64,000 bases of DNA from GWE2-42-39 sp963662895 (GTDB lineage: Bacteria; Bacteroidota; Bacteroidia; Bacteroidales; Prolixibacteraceae). Made by a program: the position numbers and the translations under genes. The stretch spans positions 3,224,001-3,288,000 of the forward strand of contig OY759981.1 of the NCBI GenBank assembly GCA_963662895.1, written 5' to 3'. Below, one piece after another: positions 17,821-27,017 of the stretch (position 1 is its first letter; every line of letters begins with the position of its first letter). The notes beneath the pieces are model-generated. The model ran no database searches. It saw only the letters and a program-made list of their open reading frames with translations, and had not been told where the DNA came from.

Positions 17821-19140
17821 TTAGATTGTTATATTTTCTATCTGTTCTTTAATTTCACGAAGGAAAAGGGTTGCTTCACCGCCATCCAGTGCCTGGTGGT
17901 CATAAGTGAGCGAAAGGCCCATCATCGGAACAAAACCGTAAACCCCATCACCCAAATCTTTTGGACGGGGAATAATGGTACAAACACCGAGAATGGCCGT
18001 TTGCGGCAGGTTGATTACCGGGGTAAACATTTCCACTCCGTAATTTCCAAGGTTTGAAACGGTAAAGGTCGCAGCTTCCGGGGAAAGTAATTCTGGATTG
18101 ATATTTCCCTGGCGGCATTGTGCTGCAACAGCAGAAAGCTGGGCTGAAAGTCCTTCCGGTGAAAGGTCATCGGCATTTTTTACAACCGGGACCATCAATC
18201 CGCGTTCGGTATCAACGGCTAGGCCAAGGTGTACTTTTTTAAACCAGCGCATGCTGTCGCCCAGGAAATGAGTATTTACCTGTGGCCACTTTTTCAACGC
18301 TTTAATCACTGCCAGGCAGACAAGGTCGTTAATGGTAATATTTTGCGAAATTTTCCCGGCTTCTAAATCTTTTTTCAACTGTTTACGCAATGCCATGATG
18401 TTACGTGCATCAGCGCTCATATGGTGAGTGAGCTGTGCTGAATTTTGTAGCGAGGCGTGCATTGATTTGGCAATCAGTTTCCGGATATTCGATATTTTTT
18501 TCACTTCGAAATCGGTACTGTAAACATGGTTGGTTGAAGCAAGATCGGAAGCAAGAATACGTCCTCCAACTCCACTGGCTTCAGTCCCTGCACTCAGGTT
18601 TTCTTCAGCAGCTTTTGCTTTGGCCAGCGAAGTCATGACCGGCATTGTTTCGGCGGCAGCCTGAATATCGCGGTCGATGATCCGTCCACCAGGTCCACTA
18701 CCCTGTAACTGCTGATAACCGACACCTTTTGTCTCTGCATTTTTCTTTGCACGGGGCGAAATTTTAATTGACCCGCTACCTGGTTCACGAGTAGTAACAA
18801 CTGTTTTTTCAACTGTTTTTTCTTCAGCAACCGGAGCTTCAGCTTTTGTTTCTGTTTCGGCAGGCTTGTTCCCTCCCGGACGAAATTCCTCTACCGATTC
18901 GCCTTCGGCACCAATTACTGCGACATTTTCAAGAACAGTAACTTCGTCGCCTCCTTCATAAAATATTTCAAGCAAAATACCCTCTGCTTTTGCTTCTTCT
19001 TCAAACGAAGCTTTGTCGGTTTCATACGAAAAAAGGATATCGCCTACTTTTACATGGTCGCCTTTTTTCTGATACCATTCTCCGATGATACAAGTTTCGA
19101 CCGATTGGCCCTGGCGGGGCATTAAAACTGGAATAGCCAT
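17821..19140 (-). CDS. Dihydrolipoyl acyltransferase (E2)
   Basis: A 439-aa E2. One lipoyl domain (residues 1-80, lipoylated Lys43 in ETDKASFEEE) is followed by a peripheral subunit-binding domain (about 124-160, KISPRAKKNAETKGV ... GSGPGGRIIDRDI) and then a second, shorter PSBD-like segment (about 170-203, ending ASGVGGRILASDL). The catalytic acyltransferase domain follows, with DHQALDGGEA (His415, Asp419). It is the first gene of the catabolic operon, 190 bp from the divergent GntR gene. The repeated PSBD-like segment is unusual. Confidence 0.9.
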   Translation of the reverse strand: MAIPVLMPRQGQSVETCIIGEWYQKKGDHVKVGDILFSYETDKASFEEEAKAEGILLEIFYEGGDEVTVLENVAVIGAEGESVEEFRPGGNKPAETETKAEAPVAEEKTVEKTVVTTREPGSGSIKISPRAKKNAETKGVGYQQLQGSGPGGRIIDRDIQAAAETMPVMTSLAKAKAAEENLSAGTEASGVGGRILASDLASTNHVYSTDFEVKKISNIRKLIAKSMHASLQNSAQLTHHMSADARNIMALRKQLKKDLEAGKISQNITINDLVCLAVIKALKKWPQVNTHFLGDSMRWFKKVHLGLAVDTERGLMVPVVKNADDLSPEGLSAQLSAVAAQCRQGNINPELLSPEAATFTVSNLGNYGVEMFTPVINLPQTAILGVCTIIPRPKDLGDGVYGFVPMMGLSLTYDHQALDGGEATLFLREIKEQIENITI

Positions 19141-19154
19141 GTTGATTTTGTTAT

Positions 19155-19169
19155 ACTTGTAAATACATT
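19155..19169. promoter_or_regulatory. Secondary operator-like site near the E2 start
   Basis: ACTTGTAAATACATT contains TGTAAATACA, differing in one base from the centre TGTAATTACA of the perfect palindrome at 19254-19271. It sits 15 bp upstream of the E2 start codon, a position suited to repression. The assignment to the divergent GntR protein is inference. Confidence 0.4.
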
Positions 19170-19253
19170 AGTTTAAAATTAAGAGCCTAAATTTTTTATA
19201 AAACCATTATAAATAAAGAGTTTTAAAAATAAGGTTGTAAAGCTATATATTTT

Positions 19254-19271
19254 AACTTGTAATTACAAGTT
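19254..19271. promoter_or_regulatory. 18-bp perfect palindrome, candidate GntR operator
   Basis: AACTTGTAATTACAAGTT is a perfect palindrome in the intergenic space between the catabolic operon and the gntR-type gene. Its centre (TGTAATTACA) has the spaced GT/AC layout typical of operators of GntR-superfamily regulators. A near copy lies at 19155-19169. Binding is inferred. Confidence 0.65.
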
Positions 19272-19297
19272 GAATGTTTCGATTTAAATAATTTTTG

Positions 19298-19305
19298 TAC
19301 TTTTG
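19298..19305 (+). promoter_or_regulatory. Predicted -7 element of the gntR-type gene
   Basis: TACTTTTG fits the Bacteroidota -7 consensus TAnnTTTG, 25 bp before the proposed TTG start codon. The nearest TTG for a -33 element (19270-19272) overlaps the palindrome but is 25 bp away, longer than usual. Confidence 0.35.
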
Positions 19306-19330
19306 ATCAGAATTAATTAACATTCATGTT

Positions 19331-20041
19331 TTGGGAACAAGATTACCTCAATACAAAAAACTTTATGAAATACTGCGCAAACACATTATAAGCGGAGCAT
19401 ATGAAGAGGGCAGTTTACTCCCTTCAGAAAATGAATTATGTGCTGTACACGGTGTTACCCGTCCGACAGTACGTCAGGCACTTGATGCTTTGGTACACGA
19501 TGGTTTTATCCTTAAAAAGCAAGGGAAGGGTAGTATTGTAAAAAAACCACCCCGGGACATTGGAATTATGAGTATTTCAGGAACATCCTCTGCTATCGGG
19601 CAACAATACCTGAAAACCCAGATTCTTTCAAAACCGCATATTATGGCCTGGCCCGACAGTTTCCCGTATGAACTGAGTGAGGTAGAACGTGAATCAGGGC
19701 GTATTTACCTGGAGCGTTTGCGTTTGGTGAACGAGCAACCTGTTTTTTACGATATTAATAACCTGCCGAACATCAACCTGCCCCGTTTTACAAGCCGTTC
19801 GTTTGAAAATAAGTCGCTTTTCGAACTGTTGCGGACCAACTACCAGATTGAAGTAACCGGGGGTGAACAAAAATTAAAAGCCATAAAAGCCAGCAAAAAA
19901 ATCAGCGAATTACTGAAAATAAAGTTGGGAGAACCCGTGCTTTATCTGGAACGAAAATTAAAAACCAACCGCAACGGTTTCAATATCTATTCAACTATTT
20001 ACTTTAATTCCGAGAAACACTCAATTTTCGGGACTTTTTGA
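19331..20041 (+). CDS. GntR-family regulator with UTRA domain (HutC subfamily)
   Basis: A 236-aa regulator. Residues about 8-72 form the winged helix-turn-helix (LPSENELCAVHGVTRPTVRQ), and residues about 90-230 form the UTRA effector domain (ending GEPVLYLERKLKTNRNG...YSTIYFNSEKH). The start is a TTG codon; the ATG at 19326 is in another frame, and an in-frame stop lies at 19304. It is divergent from the E2-E3-E1-PHP-SDR-SorE-FSA operon and is its likely repressor. UTRA domains usually bind sugar phosphates or related small molecules, in keeping with the operon content. Confidence 0.88.
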   Translation: MGTRLPQYKKLYEILRKHIISGAYEEGSLLPSENELCAVHGVTRPTVRQALDALVHDGFILKKQGKGSIVKKPPRDIGIMSISGTSSAIGQQYLKTQILSKPHIMAWPDSFPYELSEVERESGRIYLERLRLVNEQPVFYDINNLPNINLPRFTSRSFENKSLFELLRTNYQIEVTGGEQKLKAIKASKKISELLKIKLGEPVLYLERKLKTNRNGFNIYSTIYFNSEKHSIFGTF

Positions 20042-20207
20042 TAATTAACCGGTAAGTTAATGTTTTCTTGAAAGCATTTCGTGGAATATCAGGAAACGTT
20101 AATGCCAGAATTGAAGAATAATTTATTCGTTAAAATAAAGATTTTCTATCTCGGCGTTTTTTTTCATATTTGCGCCTAAATAACAAATAATTCACATTTA
20201 CAAACAG

Positions 20208-21524
20208 ATGAAAGTTTTAAAATTTGGAGGTACATCGGTTGGAAGCCCTGAAAATATGAGGGTAGTAATGAAACTGATAGCAGACGGGGAACAAAAGGTT
20301 GTTGTCCTTTCTGCAATGTCGGGAACTACGAATTCCCTGGTTGAAATTTCGAATTATTTGTATAAAAAAAACAAGGACTCGGCAAGAATAATTATCAACC
20401 GCTTGGGGCAGAAATACAAAAAAGTAATTTCAGAACTGTATAATAAGGAAGAAAGCAAAAAGAACAGTTTAGAAACGGTGCAGGATTGTTTGGAGACCGT
20501 ACGGTCATTTACATCGGGCGAATTTACAGATGCCGGAGAGAGGACAATTGTTGCCCAGGGAGAGTTGATTTCGACAGCCCTTTTTGTTGAATTAATGAAA
20601 GAAAACGGGTACAACGCGGCTTATTTGCCGGCACTCGAATTTATGCGTATTGATGCAGATAAAGCTGCAGACTTGTATCATATCCGTAAAACTATTCCCG
20701 GGGTTTTGGAGAAAGTCGGCAAAGCAGATTACTATATTACACAGGGTTTTATCTGCCGCAATGTAAATGAGGAAATAGATAATCTGCAGCGGGGGGGGAG
20801 CGATTATACTGCCACCTTGATTGGCGCTGCCATCGGGGCAAAGGAAGTTCAGATATGGACCGATATTGACGGTTTTCATGATAATGATCCGCGTTATGTT
20901 GACAATACCCGTAAGATTGAACAGTTGTCGTTTTACGAAGCTGCTGAGTTAGCATACTTTGGTGCAAAGATTTTGCATCCGCTCACTGTTTTGCCGGCCA
21001 AACTGCAAAATATACCTGTTCGTTTGAAAAATACCATGAACCCGGCAGATGAGGGGACACTGATTACATCGAAACCAAGTGGCAGTGGTATCAAGGCGGT
21101 TGCAGCAAAAGATGGAATTATTGCCATAAAAATCCGTTCGTACCGGATGCTGATGGCTTACGGCTTCCTGAAAAATGTGTTCGAAATCTTCGAGTTCTTC
21201 AAAACGCCAATCGATATGATCTCAACTTCGGAAGTTGCTGTTTCATTAACAATTGATGATACCCGTAACCTTGAATGCATTAAAAGGGAGCTTCAGGAAT
21301 ATGGTGAGGTGGAAATCGATCCCGATCAAACGATCGTTTGTATTGTTGGCGATTTAATTGCTGAAGAAAAAGGGTTTGCTTTCAAAATTTTTAATGCGTT
21401 GAAAGATATTCCTGTACGGATGATTTCATACGGGGGCAGCCGACATAATATTTCTATATTGATACAGACCTCGTTAAAGAAAAAGACTTTGCAGGCTCTG
21501 AGCAACAACCTATTGAATGTGTAA
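20208..21524 (+). CDS. lysC: Aspartate kinase
   Basis: A 438-aa monofunctional aspartokinase catalysing ATP-dependent phosphorylation of aspartate, the first step to lysine, threonine and methionine. The N-terminal KFGGTSVG motif (residues 5-12), the FTDAGERTIVAQGE region (about 105-118) and LQRGGSDYTATLIGAA (about 196-211) form the kinase domain. Two ACT regulatory domains follow (about 305-438). It is monocistronic in appearance, convergent with the MBL-fold gene. A CATATTTG block (20168-20175) upstream is a near match to the -7 consensus. Confidence 0.93.
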   Translation: MKVLKFGGTSVGSPENMRVVMKLIADGEQKVVVLSAMSGTTNSLVEISNYLYKKNKDSARIIINRLGQKYKKVISELYNKEESKKNSLETVQDCLETVRSFTSGEFTDAGERTIVAQGELISTALFVELMKENGYNAAYLPALEFMRIDADKAADLYHIRKTIPGVLEKVGKADYYITQGFICRNVNEEIDNLQRGGSDYTATLIGAAIGAKEVQIWTDIDGFHDNDPRYVDNTRKIEQLSFYEAAELAYFGAKILHPLTVLPAKLQNIPVRLKNTMNPADEGTLITSKPSGSGIKAVAAKDGIIAIKIRSYRMLMAYGFLKNVFEIFEFFKTPIDMISTSEVAVSLTIDDTRNLECIKRELQEYGEVEIDPDQTIVCIVGDLIAEEKGFAFKIFNALKDIPVRMISYGGSRHNISILIQTSLKKKTLQALSNNLLNV

Positions 21525-21532
21525 GTAATCGT

Positions 21533-22312
21533 TTATTTCAACACAAACACCCCGGTTGCTTCTTCCCGTGAAGTCAGTTGGATGTTAAACCGGGTTTTTA
21601 ATCCTGAAAAATTTTGAAATGCTTTTTGAGGAGTGTTGTTTTCTTTCGAGAGGTGGCTCAGAAAAACATATTCCAACTCTTCGCCTGCATGTGCCTGTAC
21701 CAGTTCCAGCGACTGGCTGTTCGATAGGTGTCCGATGTGTGAAGCGATCCGTTGTTTCAGGTAGTAGGGGTAAGGCCCGTCCCAAAGCATTTGTTCATCA
21801 TAGTTTGATTCAATGAACAAGGCACGGCAGAGAGGCAGGTGGTCTTTTACGTTCTCGCAGGCTTCTCCAATGTCGGTAAAAACGCCAACATTAGTATTTT
21901 TATATTCTACCCTGAACGAACAGGGGTCTGAGGCATCATGTTTTTTCTGAAACGAATGGATATTAAATTCTCCTGCTTTCAATGTGTCTCCCGGAGAAAA
22001 CAGGCGAATAGTGGCCGGGCGTTCTTCTGTCTTGATTGCCAGATAAGTACCTTGTGTCAGATAAACCGGGATACCTAGCCTGTTACATAAAACTCTTGCT
22101 CCGCGTGCATGGTCGGTATGCTCGTGAGTAATAAAAAGTGCCTGTATTTTTGCCGGATCTAATTGTCGTTGCTGCATCCGCAATAGTATTTGCCTGGAGG
22201 AAATTCCGGCATCAATTAATACCGCATTAGTTTTGTTGCCAATATAGTAACAGTTCCCATTACTGCCCGATGCCAGGGCACAGATTTCAATCATAGTAGA
22301 CTCGCTTGACAA
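21533..22312 (-). CDS. MBL-fold metallo-hydrolase (YycJ/WalJ-like)
   Basis: A 259-aa metallo-beta-lactamase-fold hydrolase. The zinc motif HEHTDHARG (about residues 62-70) is complete, further ligands follow, and the N-terminal ALASGSNGNCYYIG is typical of YycJ-type cytoplasmic hydrolases thought to act on nucleic acids. Its stop codon lies 9 bp from the stop of the convergent aspartokinase gene. Its own start is about 90 bp from the divergent gene at 22402. Substrate unknown. Confidence 0.85.
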   Translation of the reverse strand: MSSESTMIEICALASGSNGNCYYIGNKTNAVLIDAGISSRQILLRMQQRQLDPAKIQALFITHEHTDHARGARVLCNRLGIPVYLTQGTYLAIKTEERPATIRLFSPGDTLKAGEFNIHSFQKKHDASDPCSFRVEYKNTNVGVFTDIGEACENVKDHLPLCRALFIESNYDEQMLWDGPYPYYLKQRIASHIGHLSNSQSLELVQAHAGEELEYVFLSHLSKENNTPQKAFQNFSGLKTRFNIQLTSREEATGVFVLK

Positions 22313-22401
22313 ATTAAAAAGAGGATCATTGTTTTTTTAAATTATAATGGAGGCAAAAGAAACAATTTTTTTTATAATTTTCCTGTCTAATATAGAAGTT
22401 T

Positions 22402-23577
22402 ATGAATTATTTTTCAGAGTATGATCTGCTTCGTAAAGGATTTAATCAGCAGAAAGACCTTATAGAACTGCCTGAGCTTGGTATAGGTGTCCGCAATTTT
22501 AATTTCGAATCGCTGCACCAGTATTTTTTGCCGGGAAGGGAAGAGTCAGCATCTCTTCTGTCTGATGATATTTCTTTACTTCCTGATTCTTCTATTACCG
22601 AAAATCGTTTTTTTAGATATTCTGTTTTTGCTGAAGATATTCAAAAAAAATATAGCGAGGCAATTATTTTACTTCATGGACTAAATGAAAGAGAATGGTC
22701 GAAATATTTACCATGGGCAAGTTTTCTGACCCGTCATACCCAGAAACCGGTCATTTTATTCCCCATATCATTTCATATGAACCGCGGCCCGAAATTATGG
22801 AATAACCGGTATCTGATGCAGCAGATTGCAAATGCCAGGAAGCGTTTATTCCGGAAAAACAGGGAAAATAGTTTTTTGAACGCAGCCATTAGCGACCGTA
22901 TTAATTCGAACCCGAAACGTTTTTTTATGTCGGGGCTGGAAAGTTACTATAACATCATCGATCTTAGTAAAATAATCATAGAGGGGGAACATCCTATGTT
23001 CGGAAAAAACAGCCGGATAAATTTTTTCTCGTATTCTATCGGTGCTTTTCTTACCGAATTACTTATGATGTCAAATCCACGCGATTATTACAGAAATTCA
23101 AAAGCATTCCTGTTTTGTGGTGGGGCTACTTTTGATAAGATGAACGGTACTTCAAAATTTATTCTTGATAAACAGGCAGGTAAGACATTACATCGCTTTT
23201 TTATAAGACGGTTCCGTCGTGAACTAAAAAGGGATCAACGCTTACAATCAATTGTAAAGAATACCAAAGCCGGTAATTTTTTCCAATCGATGTTGCATTC
23301 GCGAAGAATGAGAAAATTCAGGGAAGAACGTTTTTATGAATTAAGAGGACAAATAAAGGTTGTAGCATTACTTAAAGATCATGTTATGCCTGCCGCCACG
23401 ATTATCAGGACGCTTCAGGGTAAACGGAAAAACATCCCGATACAAGTTAATGTGCTTGATTATCCGTATAAGTATACGCATGAAACACCTTTTCCTGTAA
23501 AAGAAAAAAGAATGCAGCAACAAATAGAAGAGGCATTTTTTAATACTTTTGGCCTTGCTGCCGGATTTTTGTCCTAA
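22402..23577 (+). CDS. Alpha/beta-hydrolase-like protein of unknown function
   Basis: A 391-aa protein resembling a Bacteroidota-restricted family of alpha/beta-hydrolase-like proteins, possibly DUF6051. AIILLHGLNERE (about residues 90-101) corresponds to the strand and oxyanion loop of the fold. INFFSYSIGAFLTELL (about 213-228) matches the nucleophile elbow with Ser at the G/F-x-S-x-G-type position (YSIGA). No signal peptide is evident. It is an isolated gene followed by a bidirectional terminator. Function unknown. Confidence 0.65.
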   Translation: MNYFSEYDLLRKGFNQQKDLIELPELGIGVRNFNFESLHQYFLPGREESASLLSDDISLLPDSSITENRFFRYSVFAEDIQKKYSEAIILLHGLNEREWSKYLPWASFLTRHTQKPVILFPISFHMNRGPKLWNNRYLMQQIANARKRLFRKNRENSFLNAAISDRINSNPKRFFMSGLESYYNIIDLSKIIIEGEHPMFGKNSRINFFSYSIGAFLTELLMMSNPRDYYRNSKAFLFCGGATFDKMNGTSKFILDKQAGKTLHRFFIRRFRRELKRDQRLQSIVKNTKAGNFFQSMLHSRRMRKFREERFYELRGQIKVVALLKDHVMPAATIIRTLQGKRKNIPIQVNVLDYPYKYTHETPFPVKEKRMQQQIEEAFFNTFGLAAGFLS

Positions 23578-23660
23578 GAAAAGCTGTGATTTTAGGGATA
23601 CATCGATTTTTAATCGTTGAAAGAAAAAACTCCGGGGCTGTAAATTGTATCAGGGAAGTC

Positions 23661-23699
23661 AAAAAAAAGACCCTTGATTATTTCAAAGGTCTCTTTTTT
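23661..23699. terminator. Bidirectional intrinsic terminator
   Basis: The stem AGACCCTTGA (23668-23677) pairs with TCAAAGGTCT (23683-23692) with one mismatch. It is flanked by an A8 run on one side and a T6 run on the other. It sits between the convergent hydrolase-like gene and the lpx operon and should terminate both. Confidence 0.8.
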
Positions 23700-23721
23700 C
23701 CTTTTTATTGCGGGCTTCTTC

Positions 23722-24519
23722 CTAATCTGGAAAATATCCCCGGATAATTCCGCGTTTTGAGTCTTTCACAAACAAAAGTATTTCATCCCGTTCAGGAGAA
23801 GCAGGCATTTCAGCTTCAATAATTTCGGCAGCCTGTGAAGTATTCAGTCCTTTTTGATAAATGTAACGGTAAATATCCTGAATTTCACGTATTTTATCGT
23901 TTGTAAATGCACGGCGACGCAGTCCAATCGAGTTGATGCCTACATATGATAACGGTTCACGTCCGGCTTTGATAAAAGGAGGTACGTCTTTACGTACCAG
24001 CGAACCGCCACCAATCATTACATGCGAACCGATCCGGCAAAACTGGTGTACACCTGTCATCCCTGAAATAATGGCCCAGTTGTCGACGATCACTTCTCCC
24101 GACAATTGAACATTGTTGCCTAAAATAACATTATTCCCAACTCTGCTGTCGTGTGCAATATGAACATAAGCCATGATCAGACAATTACTTCCAACGGTTG
24201 TTTTCCCTTTTGAAGCAGTTCCCCGGTTTAAGGTAACAAATTCACGGATAGTGGTATTGTCCCCGATTTCAACAGTGGTATATTCCCCTTGGAATTTCAA
24301 ATCCTGGGGGATTGCACCAATTACGGCTCCAGGGAAGATATTACAACTTTTTCCAATTCGGGTTCCAGGCAAAATTGTCACGCTTGATCCGATCCGTGTG
24401 CCTTCTCCTATTATTACATCCTTATCGATCGAAACGAAAGGTTCAATCACTACATTATCCGCTACTTTTGCCTCGGGATGTACATAAGCTAGTGGTTGTT
24501 TCATTTTATTCTGTTTCAA
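23722..24519 (-). CDS. lpxA: UDP-N-acetylglucosamine acyltransferase
   Basis: A 265-aa left-handed beta-helix acyltransferase that starts lipid A synthesis by transferring an acyl chain from ACP to UDP-GlcNAc. Hexapeptide repeats span residues about 10-190. The catalytic-His block is MAYVHIAHDSRVGNN (about residues 130-144). The C-terminal helical region starts near GINSIGLRRRAF. It is 3 bp downstream of lpxC/fabZ, in the usual Bacteroidota lipid A operon. Confidence 0.95.
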   Translation of the reverse strand: MKQNKMKQPLAYVHPEAKVADNVVIEPFVSIDKDVIIGEGTRIGSSVTILPGTRIGKSCNIFPGAVIGAIPQDLKFQGEYTTVEIGDNTTIREFVTLNRGTASKGKTTVGSNCLIMAYVHIAHDSRVGNNVILGNNVQLSGEVIVDNWAIISGMTGVHQFCRIGSHVMIGGGSLVRKDVPPFIKAGREPLSYVGINSIGLRRRAFTNDKIREIQDIYRYIYQKGLNTSQAAEIIEAEMPASPERDEILLFVKDSKRGIIRGYFPD

Positions 24520-24522
24520 AAA

Positions 24523-25911
24523 TTAATTCAATTTTACTATTTGTGCCATTAAATCGCCTTCAGCCACCAGTGTATCACCCACAAAACAATATCCTCTCAT
24601 ATTGGCAATTCTTCTGCGAATGGGCGACAATAATATTACTTTAATAATCAGGGTGTCGCCTGGTACTACTTTTTTTCTGAATTTCACGTTGTCGATTTTC
24701 AGAAAATAGGTCGAATATTTTTCAGTTTTATCGTGTAATACGTATAATCCTCCGGTTTGGGCCATTGCTTCAATAATAAGCACTCCCGGCATAATCGGTT
24801 CATCGGGAAAATGTCCCGCAAAAAATGATTCATTCGTGGTTACATTTTTTATTCCAACAATATATTTTTCTTTTATTTCGATGATTTTATCAACCAGCAA
24901 AAACGGGGACCGGTGTGGCAGGTAATTCCTGATTCTGATATTGTCCATTACCGGGGGGATGGACGGATCATATTCAGGTATCGCTGTGTCTGCTTCTGTC
25001 TTTTTTATTTCTTTCCTGAGCAGTGTCGCAAATGCAGTATTGATCCCATGTCCCGGTTTGGTGGCAATGATACGGCCTTTTATTCGTCTGCCTGTCAAGG
25101 TCAGGTCTCCAATTACATCGAGCAGTTTGTGTCGTGCACATTCGTTTTCGAAATACAGGTCGATATTATTGAGTACTCCCTGTGGTTTTACTTCCACTCT
25201 TTTGTGATTAAACAAATCGGCTAAACGGTCTAACTCTTCCTGGGAAGCCTGTCGGTCCATAATTACAATGGCATTATCAAGGTCGCCTCCTTTTACCAGG
25301 TTGTTTTTTTGTAGATATTCAAGTTCGTGTAAGAAGACAAATGTACGGCACGGAGAGATTTCTGTCTTAAAATCTTGCATGTTTTCCAACGTGGAAAACT
25401 GGTTGTTCAGTACATTGGAATTGAAAGCAATCATTACGTTCAGACTGTAATCATTATCTGGCAGTGCAATAATTTCAGATCCGGTTTTCTCATCTTTCAA
25501 AGAAAGTCTTTCTTTCACTACAAAATATTCCCGCTCTGCATCCTGTTCTACTACTCCTGCCTCCTCAATAGCTTCCGCGAAAAATTTAGAACTGCCATCC
25601 ATAATAGGCACTTCTTCATTGTCTATTTCAATTAAAACATTATCAAGATCAAGACCAGTCAAGGCGGCAAGGCTATGTTCAATCGTACTGATCCGGGTGC
25701 CGTTAGTTCCAATAACTGTCCCTCTTGAGGTATCGACTACCAAGTCGGCATTAGCCTCAAGAACAGGTTTATCTTCCAGATCAACGCGCTGGAATTTAAA
25801 TCCGTGGTTAACTGGCGCCGGTTTAAATGTCATTGTAACAATACACCCGGTATGTAATCCTTTTCCACTGAGAGAGAATTCCCGGGCGAGTGTTTTCTGT
25901 TTAATTGCCAT
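24523..25911 (-). CDS. lpxC/fabZ: Bifunctional LpxC deacetylase / FabZ dehydratase
   Basis: A 462-aa fusion. Residues about 1-300 are the zinc-dependent UDP-3-O-acyl-GlcNAc deacetylase LpxC (zinc His in STIEHSLAALTG near residue 79; HKLLDVIGDLTLTG near 262). Residues about 315-462 are the (3R)-hydroxyacyl-ACP dehydratase FabZ (active-site block GHFPDEPIMPGVLIIEAMAQTGG). The fusion couples lipid A committed synthesis with fatty-acid elongation and is characteristic of Bacteroidota. Its start is 23 bp from the lpxD stop. Confidence 0.95.
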   Translation of the reverse strand: MAIKQKTLAREFSLSGKGLHTGCIVTMTFKPAPVNHGFKFQRVDLEDKPVLEANADLVVDTSRGTVIGTNGTRISTIEHSLAALTGLDLDNVLIEIDNEEVPIMDGSSKFFAEAIEEAGVVEQDAEREYFVVKERLSLKDEKTGSEIIALPDNDYSLNVMIAFNSNVLNNQFSTLENMQDFKTEISPCRTFVFLHELEYLQKNNLVKGGDLDNAIVIMDRQASQEELDRLADLFNHKRVEVKPQGVLNNIDLYFENECARHKLLDVIGDLTLTGRRIKGRIIATKPGHGINTAFATLLRKEIKKTEADTAIPEYDPSIPPVMDNIRIRNYLPHRSPFLLVDKIIEIKEKYIVGIKNVTTNESFFAGHFPDEPIMPGVLIIEAMAQTGGLYVLHDKTEKYSTYFLKIDNVKFRKKVVPGDTLIIKVILLSPIRRRIANMRGYCFVGDTLVAEGDLMAQIVKLN

Positions 25912-25934
25912 GTTAAAAATATTCTTTCTTCTTC

Positions 25935-26981
25935 CTATCTTAGTCCTATTTGTTCTTTCAGTGCTGCCAACTCTTTTTCCAGATTGATGATATGTTCCCT
26001 TAACTGTGGCAGGCGACGATAAACCACAAGCACTTTTGCTGCCTGTGAAATATCCATTGCCGGTGCACCAAGCATTACTTTATCATTTTTTACATTATTG
26101 GTTATCCCGCTCATTGCTCCAAAGGTAACATGGTTACCAATAGTCAGGTGACCGGCAACTCCAACCTGGCCGGCAAAAGTACAATTTTTCCCGACTTTTA
26201 CAGAACCTGCCAGTCCTGAAAGTGCAGCCATAACTGTATTTTCACCAAGCTCACAGTTATGGGCAATCTGAATCAGGTTGTCCAGCTTAACTCCTTTATG
26301 AATGATAGTGGAGCCCATGGTTGCACAGTCGATGGTGGTATTTGCCCCAATTTCTACATTGTCTTCAATAATAACGTTGCCGACTTGTGGCACTTTTCGG
26401 TACGAACCATCACTGGTCGGGGCAAAGCCAAACCCGTCGGCGCCAATCACACAACCGGCATGCAGAATACATGATTCTCCAATTTCGCAGTCAGCGTAAA
26501 TTTTTACCCCGGCATATATCGTAGTGTTGTTTTTCACAACCACATTATCTCCGATGTATGTCTGCGGGTATATTTTTACATTGTCGCCGATTTTAGCGTT
26601 TTTACCAATATAGGCAAAAGCACCGATATAAACGTTTTCACCTACACTGGCTGACTGGTCGATGAACGATGGGTTTTCGATTCCCGATTTAATGTTTTTG
26701 GTTTGCTGGTACAGATCAAGTAACGAAGCAAATGATTCGTAAGCATTATCAACCCTGATAAGGGTTGCTTTTATTGGCCCTTCAGCAACAAAATCCTTAT
26801 TTACCAATACAATTGTTGCATCAGTCTTATAAATATATTTATTGTATTTAGGATTGGCTAAGAATGCTAAAGTTCCAGGTTTACCTTCTTCTATTTTCGA
26901 AATATTAGTTACTGTTACATTGGGATTTCCTTCAATTGTTCCGTGCAGAAAATCGGCAATGTTTTTGGCTTGAAATTCCAT
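25935..26981 (-). CDS. lpxD: UDP-3-O-(3-hydroxyacyl)glucosamine N-acyltransferase
   Basis: A 348-aa acyltransferase catalysing the third step of lipid A synthesis. The N-terminal LpxD domain is followed by hexapeptide repeats (about residues 110-310) with the catalytic-His motif IQIAHNCELGENT (about 237-249) and a C-terminal coiled helix (REHIINLEKELAALKEQ). Operon order is HD protein, lpxD, lpxC/fabZ, lpxA, all on the minus strand. Confidence 0.95.
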   Translation of the reverse strand: MEFQAKNIADFLHGTIEGNPNVTVTNISKIEEGKPGTLAFLANPKYNKYIYKTDATIVLVNKDFVAEGPIKATLIRVDNAYESFASLLDLYQQTKNIKSGIENPSFIDQSASVGENVYIGAFAYIGKNAKIGDNVKIYPQTYIGDNVVVKNNTTIYAGVKIYADCEIGESCILHAGCVIGADGFGFAPTSDGSYRKVPQVGNVIIEDNVEIGANTTIDCATMGSTIIHKGVKLDNLIQIAHNCELGENTVMAALSGLAGSVKVGKNCTFAGQVGVAGHLTIGNHVTFGAMSGITNNVKNDKVMLGAPAMDISQAAKVLVVYRRLPQLREHIINLEKELAALKEQIGLR

Positions 26982-27017
26982 ACATTTAAGTCTTTGGCGC
27001 TACAAAAATAAATTAAT

